Of a DNA stretch of 64,000 nt, positions 60,502 to 64,000 are shown piece after piece. This DNA comes from Porifericola rhodea (GTDB lineage: Bacteria > Bacteroidota > Bacteroidia > Cytophagales > Cyclobacteriaceae). Positions within the stretch are counted from its first letter, which is position 1. Each line of letters starts with the position of its first letter. The stretch is from assembly GCF_030506305.1 (NCBI RefSeq), contig NZ_CP119421.1:3116501-3180500 (forward strand), given 5' to 3'. Made by a program: the position numbers and the translations under genes. The notes under the pieces were generated by a model. That model saw nothing but the letters and a program-made list of their open reading frames with translations, did no database searches and was not told the DNA's origin.

Positions 60502-61893
60502 ATGGATGACATTGCCAAACTTCAGGCTCAGTACATGATGCAGTGCTGGTCTGCCCAGAAAGATTACCAGCCTCTGGCAGTAGAAAAGACCGAAGGCTGT
60601 TGGATTTATACCCAAGATGGCCGTAAGATCTTTGATCTGCGCAGTGCACATGAATGTATCAATCTTGGGTTCAGGCACCCTAAAGTGATGCAGGCTATAC
60701 AAGCGCAGATGGAAAAAGCTGTATATGTTACTGATGACTTTGCTACTAAACCTACTGCTCTTCTGGCACAAAAACTAGCCAAGATAACGCCGGGAAGCCC
60801 CAACAAAAAGGTGTGGTTTTCTCAGAGTGGGGCTAATGCTGTAGAGGCTGCCATTAAAGCCGCACGTATGTACCAGTATAATCGCCTGCAAAAGGATGGA
60901 AAAGAAAGTTTGGAAGGAAGCTCACAATACCCCTTTCCGTATAAAATTATATCCAGGTATCGCTCCTGGCACGGCTCTACTGCCATGGCCTCCTCTGCGA
61001 GTGGAGATCCCAGGCGCTGGTTTCAGGAACCATTTAATGTGCCTGGCTTTGTATATGGGCCGGATGCCTATTGCTACCGTTGCCCTTTTGGGCTGGAAGA
61101 GACCAACTGTAGTATGGCATGTGCCAACTATCTGGAACAGATGATCACTTTTGAAGGAGGTTCGGGTAAAGTAGCAGCAGTGCTGGTAGAGCCGCTTGTA
61201 GGTTCTAATGGTATTATTCCTCCTCCTCCCGGATACTTTCCCCGTTTAAGAAGTATCTGCGACGAACACGATATACTGCTCATAGTGGACGAAACCATGA
61301 CAGGTATGGGGCGTACTGGTAAAATGCTGGCGATAGAGCACTATGGCATAGAGCCAGACATTGTTATTATGGGTAAAGCATTAGGTATGTACAGTCCATT
61401 GGCTGCTACCATATTCTCAGAGAAGATAGCTCGCTCATTTGACGATAATATTTTTGGCATAGGGCAGAGCTTCTCGGGTCATGCACTCTCATGTGCCGCG
61501 GCCCTGGCTAGTATAGAAACCCTGGAAGAGGAACATATACTGGAGCATACGACGCGGATGGGTACTTATTTAGGAGAAAAACTATTAGCACTTAAAGAAA
61601 AACACATATCTATAGGAGATGTAAGAGGGCTAGGCTTGTTCTATACTTTGGAACTCGTAAAAGACAGACGTACTAAAGAGCCACTCAGAAAAGTTACTGA
61701 AAAATATAAGAAAACGGTAGTTTCTGATATTTCTCAATACCTGCTGGAAGAGCGGAATATCTATATCCCCTCGGATAAGTTTGGTATCTGGATAGTGCCA
61801 CCCCTGATCGTACAAAAAGAGGAAATTGACTTTTTAGTAGAGGCTATAGATGATGCTCTACTGCTGGCGGATGAGCAACTTGACCATGCCTAG
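60502..61893 (+). CDS. class III pyridoxal-phosphate aminotransferase-fold enzyme
   Basis: A 463-residue PLP enzyme. PLP-site marks are FSQSGANAVEAAIKAAR, RSWHGSTAMASSA, the Asp in IVDETMTGMGRTG, and the Schiff-base Lys292 in IMGKALGMYSPLA. A Cys cluster at 191, 194, 203 and 207 (CYRCPFG...CSMAC) is often seen in this group. The family includes omega-amino acid transaminases, taurine-pyruvate transaminase and the ammonia lyase PbfA that acts on hydroxy-aminoethylphosphonate. Context with a TIGR03364-like oxidase and organophosphate-type genes favours an aminophosphonate or similar amine substrate. Substrate is not proven by sequence. Third gene of a tight operon. Confidence 0.87.
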   Translation: MDDIAKLQAQYMMQCWSAQKDYQPLAVEKTEGCWIYTQDGRKIFDLRSAHECINLGFRHPKVMQAIQAQMEKAVYVTDDFATKPTALLAQKLAKITPGSPNKKVWFSQSGANAVEAAIKAARMYQYNRLQKDGKESLEGSSQYPFPYKIISRYRSWHGSTAMASSASGDPRRWFQEPFNVPGFVYGPDAYCYRCPFGLEETNCSMACANYLEQMITFEGGSGKVAAVLVEPLVGSNGIIPPPPGYFPRLRSICDEHDILLIVDETMTGMGRTGKMLAIEHYGIEPDIVIMGKALGMYSPLAATIFSEKIARSFDDNIFGIGQSFSGHALSCAAALASIETLEEEHILEHTTRMGTYLGEKLLALKEKHISIGDVRGLGLFYTLELVKDRRTKEPLRKVTEKYKKTVVSDISQYLLEERNIYIPSDKFGIWIVPPLIVQKEEIDFLVEAIDDALLLADEQLDHA

Positions 61894-61975
61894 AGGAATA
61901 GCCGGAAACTTCATAATTGAGGTAGGCAAAAAGATACTTTTTAATACTACAACCAACAACTTTTTTACTTAAGCG

Positions 61976-62488
61976 ATGAAGAATACTGAGACAGAAAGAA
62001 TTTCCTTACGAGCCAATGCCCATCAAAAGTATATGGAAAACCGCTCTTACCGTATCATTTATTTTAGCCTGGGGCTTATAGCTTTGCTTTTTCAGCTTGT
62101 TATCATGATCAACTGGCTCTTTAGAAGAATGCCTAACTTTAACCTGTTAAATATCATCCCTTATAGTTTGGGCTTATGGTTGGGTATACTTTTTATTTAT
62201 CGTGGGGTTTTAGCTATGAGGCAGGATCAGCAGTTGTTTATCAGTTTTGGTTCAGAGTATATCCACTACCGTAGCTGGGCTGGGGCTAAAGAAAAGCAAC
62301 TTGCCCTGCACGACCTCAAAGCGATTGAGATGCATAGCCTATATGCTTATTTGTATGACAAGTCTGGTAAAAAGCATAAACTAAGTTGGAAAGAAGCTGA
62401 CTATGAAAGTACTCAACTGCTCAAACAAAAGTTGGCTGAAATCAACAATAGTCTTCCAAACAGCAGAACTTATCACGAATTTGAATAA
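61976..62488 (+). CDS. small membrane protein with PH-like domain
   Basis: A 170-residue protein of unknown function. Two membrane helices (about 26-47, YFSLGLIALLFQLVIMINWL, and 57-78) are followed by a cytoplasmic part (about 85-150, LFISFGSEYIHYRS, QLALHDLKAIEMHSLYAYLY) that looks like a small beta-rich PH-like fold. The two-helix plus PH-like layout resembles YcxB- or bPH2-like proteins. It lies 82 bases after the aminotransferase gene on the same strand, but a link in function is not evident. Confidence 0.65.
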   Translation: MKNTETERISLRANAHQKYMENRSYRIIYFSLGLIALLFQLVIMINWLFRRMPNFNLLNIIPYSLGLWLGILFIYRGVLAMRQDQQLFISFGSEYIHYRSWAGAKEKQLALHDLKAIEMHSLYAYLYDKSGKKHKLSWKEADYESTQLLKQKLAEINNSLPNSRTYHEFE

Positions 62489-62546
62489 CTTATAAGAGAC
62501 CTACAGACTGATTTTTAAATGTTAGTATGCTCTATATTTTTTATGT

Positions 62547-63128
62547 ATGAAGACTGAAAAAGAAAAAATGCTAGCCGGGGAGTTATACGACCCACTTGAT
62601 CAACAACTAAGCGAGGAAAGAAACAAAGCGCGGCTGCTCATTTTTGAACTCAACCAAAGCAGAGAAGATGAGGTAGAAAAAAGAGAGAAAATTCTAAAAG
62701 AACTTATCCCTGATGCCGGAGAAGGGTTGTGGTTGCAACCTCCTTTTTTCTGTGATTATGGCAGTAATATAAAGGTAGGTAAGAAAGTGTTCTTTAACTT
62801 TAATTGCATAGTGTTAGATGTAGCTGAAGTAAGCATTGGAGATTATACTCTTTTTGCGCCTAATGTACAGATTTACACAGCTACTCACCCTATGGACCAT
62901 AAAGTGAGGGCAGAAGGCCTGGAGTTTGCCAAACCTATTGCTATTGGAGAACATGTGTGGGTAGGTGGTGGTGCCATTATTTGCCCCGGAGTGAGTATTG
63001 GCGATCGTAGCGTAATTGGTGCGGGCAGTGTGGTTACGCGAGATATACCGGCAGGTGTATTTGCGGCAGGTAATCCCTGTCGGGTTATCCGTCCGTTGGA
63101 AGAAGAAAAGCAAAACCCGGACGAATAG
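62547..63128 (+). CDS. sugar O-acetyltransferase, maltose/galactoside acetyltransferase family
   Basis: A 193-residue left-handed beta-helix acetyltransferase. The N-terminal Mac-type segment is KMLAGELYDPLDQQLSEER; hexapeptide repeats run from about 70 to 185 (IKVGKKVFFN, VSIGDYTLFAPNVQIYTATHP, IAIGEHVWVGGGAIICPGVS). The catalytic His is in TATHPMD. It transfers acetyl from acetyl-CoA to a sugar hydroxyl; the sugar is unknown. Its stop lies in the loop of a hairpin that pairs with sequence just past the gene. Confidence 0.93.
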   Translation: MKTEKEKMLAGELYDPLDQQLSEERNKARLLIFELNQSREDEVEKREKILKELIPDAGEGLWLQPPFFCDYGSNIKVGKKVFFNFNCIVLDVAEVSIGDYTLFAPNVQIYTATHPMDHKVRAEGLEFAKPIAIGEHVWVGGGAIICPGVSIGDRSVIGAGSVVTRDIPAGVFAAGNPCRVIRPLEEEKQNPDE

Positions 63129-63137
63129 CCCGGGTTT
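63113..63137. terminator. short hairpin at the end of the acetyltransferase gene
   Basis: AAACCCGG (63113-63120) pairs with CCGGGTTT (63130-63137) across the stop codon, between two convergent genes. No T-run follows, so strength is uncertain. Confidence 0.5.
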
Positions 63138-63161
63138 ACTTATGCTGGCTATATAAGCTTA

Positions 63162-64000
63162 TTATTTGATAGAAGCTTTTTCCGGGCTGGCGGGGCTAAG
63201 GCGTACTATCATACCAGGTGCTTCAACCACAACATATAGGTTACCGTCGGGACCCTCACGCACCGTGCGGATTCTTCCGATTTCTTCCAGCAGTTTTTCT
63301 GAGCTAATCACTTTGTCGCCCTCTAACTCCAGCCTTTCCAGATAGCGAAACTTGAGTGAGCCAACAAAAAGGTCGCCCTGCCAGTTTTTGAATTTACTGC
63401 TCGTATAGAAATCCATACCACAGGGGGCAATAGAAGGTACATAATACCAGACGGGCTGCTCCATGCCATCTTTTTCGCGTTCATCCGTAAAGCGGCTACC
63501 ATCGTAATTGATTCCATAAGAAATCACCGGCCAGCCGTAGTTATTACCTTTTTTTACGATGTTAATTTCATCTCCACCCTGAGGGCCATGCTCATGCTCC
63601 CATATTTCTCCGCTCTCGGGGTGCATAGCCAGTCCTTGCGGATTACGGTGTCCGTATGAGAAAATCTCCGGACGCTTACTTTTATCGTTAACAAAAGGAT
63701 TGTCAGCAGGAATACTGCCATCATCATTAAAGCGCATTACCGTACCCAGAATATTTGATGGGTCCTGAGCATTCTCGCGAGCACCACGGTCGCCAATTGT
63801 AAGGTAGAGATAACCTTCTTTGTCAAACTCTATTCTACCGCCAAAATGCTGTCCGGCATTGCGAAGTGGGGTGCCTTTAAAAAGCACTTCCTGCTCTACC
63901 AGTTCATCAGCTTTTAGTTTAGCACGCATTAAGGCCGTATTTCCTTCTTTTCCTCCTTCGGCATAGGCGTGGGTAATGTAAATCCATCCGTTGTTTTCAT
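63162..64000 (-). CDS. PQQ-dependent sugar dehydrogenase, C-terminal part, cut by window end
   Basis: The frame is open to the right edge of the window; residues upstream of the internal Met at 63929 (WIYITHAYAEGGKEGNTALM) are clearly part of the same protein, so the gene is partial. The visible 279 residues form blades of a soluble glucose/sorbosone dehydrogenase propeller: GGRIEFDKEGYLYLTIGDRG, NPQGLAMHPESGEIWEHEHGPQGGDE, NYGWPVISYGINYDG and GDLFVGSLKFRYLERL. These enzymes oxidise sugars in the periplasm with PQQ as cofactor. The signal peptide would lie outside the window. Confidence 0.92.
   Translation of the reverse strand, partial: ENNGWIYITHAYAEGGKEGNTALMRAKLKADELVEQEVLFKGTPLRNAGQHFGGRIEFDKEGYLYLTIGDRGARENAQDPSNILGTVMRFNDDGSIPADNPFVNDKSKRPEIFSYGHRNPQGLAMHPESGEIWEHEHGPQGGDEINIVKKGNNYGWPVISYGINYDGSRFTDEREKDGMEQPVWYYVPSIAPCGMDFYTSSKFKNWQGDLFVGSLKFRYLERLELEGDKVISSEKLLEEIGRIRTVREGPDGNLYVVVEAPGMIVRLSPASPEKASIK

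Overview
The window is chromosomal DNA of a member of the Bacteroidota, most likely of the Cytophagales. The evidence is a giant surface protein with gliding-motility type C-terminal sorting domain next to a PorP/SprF family gene (type IX secretion), many PorT-like outer-membrane barrels, DUF3127, DUF3098, DUF5690 and DUF6702 proteins, the block yidC-ftsX-DUF3098-uppP-truB-ribF, and promoter boxes of the TAnnTTTG kind. Coding density is high. I found no rRNA, tRNA, insertion sequence, prophage or CRISPR array. Layout: 0-6 kb has a DUF3127 protein with an SSB-like acidic tail, a small membrane protein, a glnK-amt ammonium operon, an ABC permease/ATPase pair and an EF-hand-repeat protein. 6-12 kb is mostly single housekeeping genes: protoporphyrinogen oxidase, aldo/keto reductase, membrane LytTR regulator, ZIP metal transporter, GT2 glycosyltransferase and an AhpD-like protein. 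12-17.7 kb is regulatory: an ECF sigma factor overlapping a protein that looks like an anti-sigma factor fused to an outer-membrane barrel, then a five-PAS histidine kinase overlapping a single-domain response regulator. 18-28 kb is envelope and periplasm: an amidase lipoprotein, an OM barrel, a SanA-like protein interrupted by a carbohydrate-binding-like domain, a SorAB sulfite dehydrogenase pair, an MltD-like lytic transglycosylase, lgt, a metallophosphoesterase whose 5' end looks damaged, and a GH29 fucosidase. 28-46.5 kb is one 18-kb minus-strand operon: a 3756-residue and a 1547-residue adhesin-like protein, both with type B gliding-motility C-terminal domains, followed by PorP/SprF and OmpA-PD40 genes. 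The larger protein carries two internal DNA repeat arrays, five units of 864 bp and eight units of 273 bp, nearly identical within each array. 47-56 kb is core metabolism and cell envelope (pyrG, yidC, ftsX, uppP, truB, ribF) plus an M48 protease. 56-62 kb is a divergent cluster (FAD oxidoreductase, alkaline-phosphatase-superfamily hydrolase, PHP hydrolase, DUF5690 transporter, class III aminotransferase fold enzyme) that I read as a candidate aminophosphonate or related organophosphorus catabolic system. The window ends inside a PQQ-type sugar dehydrogenase gene. The best candidates for something not yet described are the 56-62 kb cluster, the sigma/anti-sigma-barrel pair, the SanA-like protein with an inserted domain, and the higher-order repeat structure of the giant adhesin.
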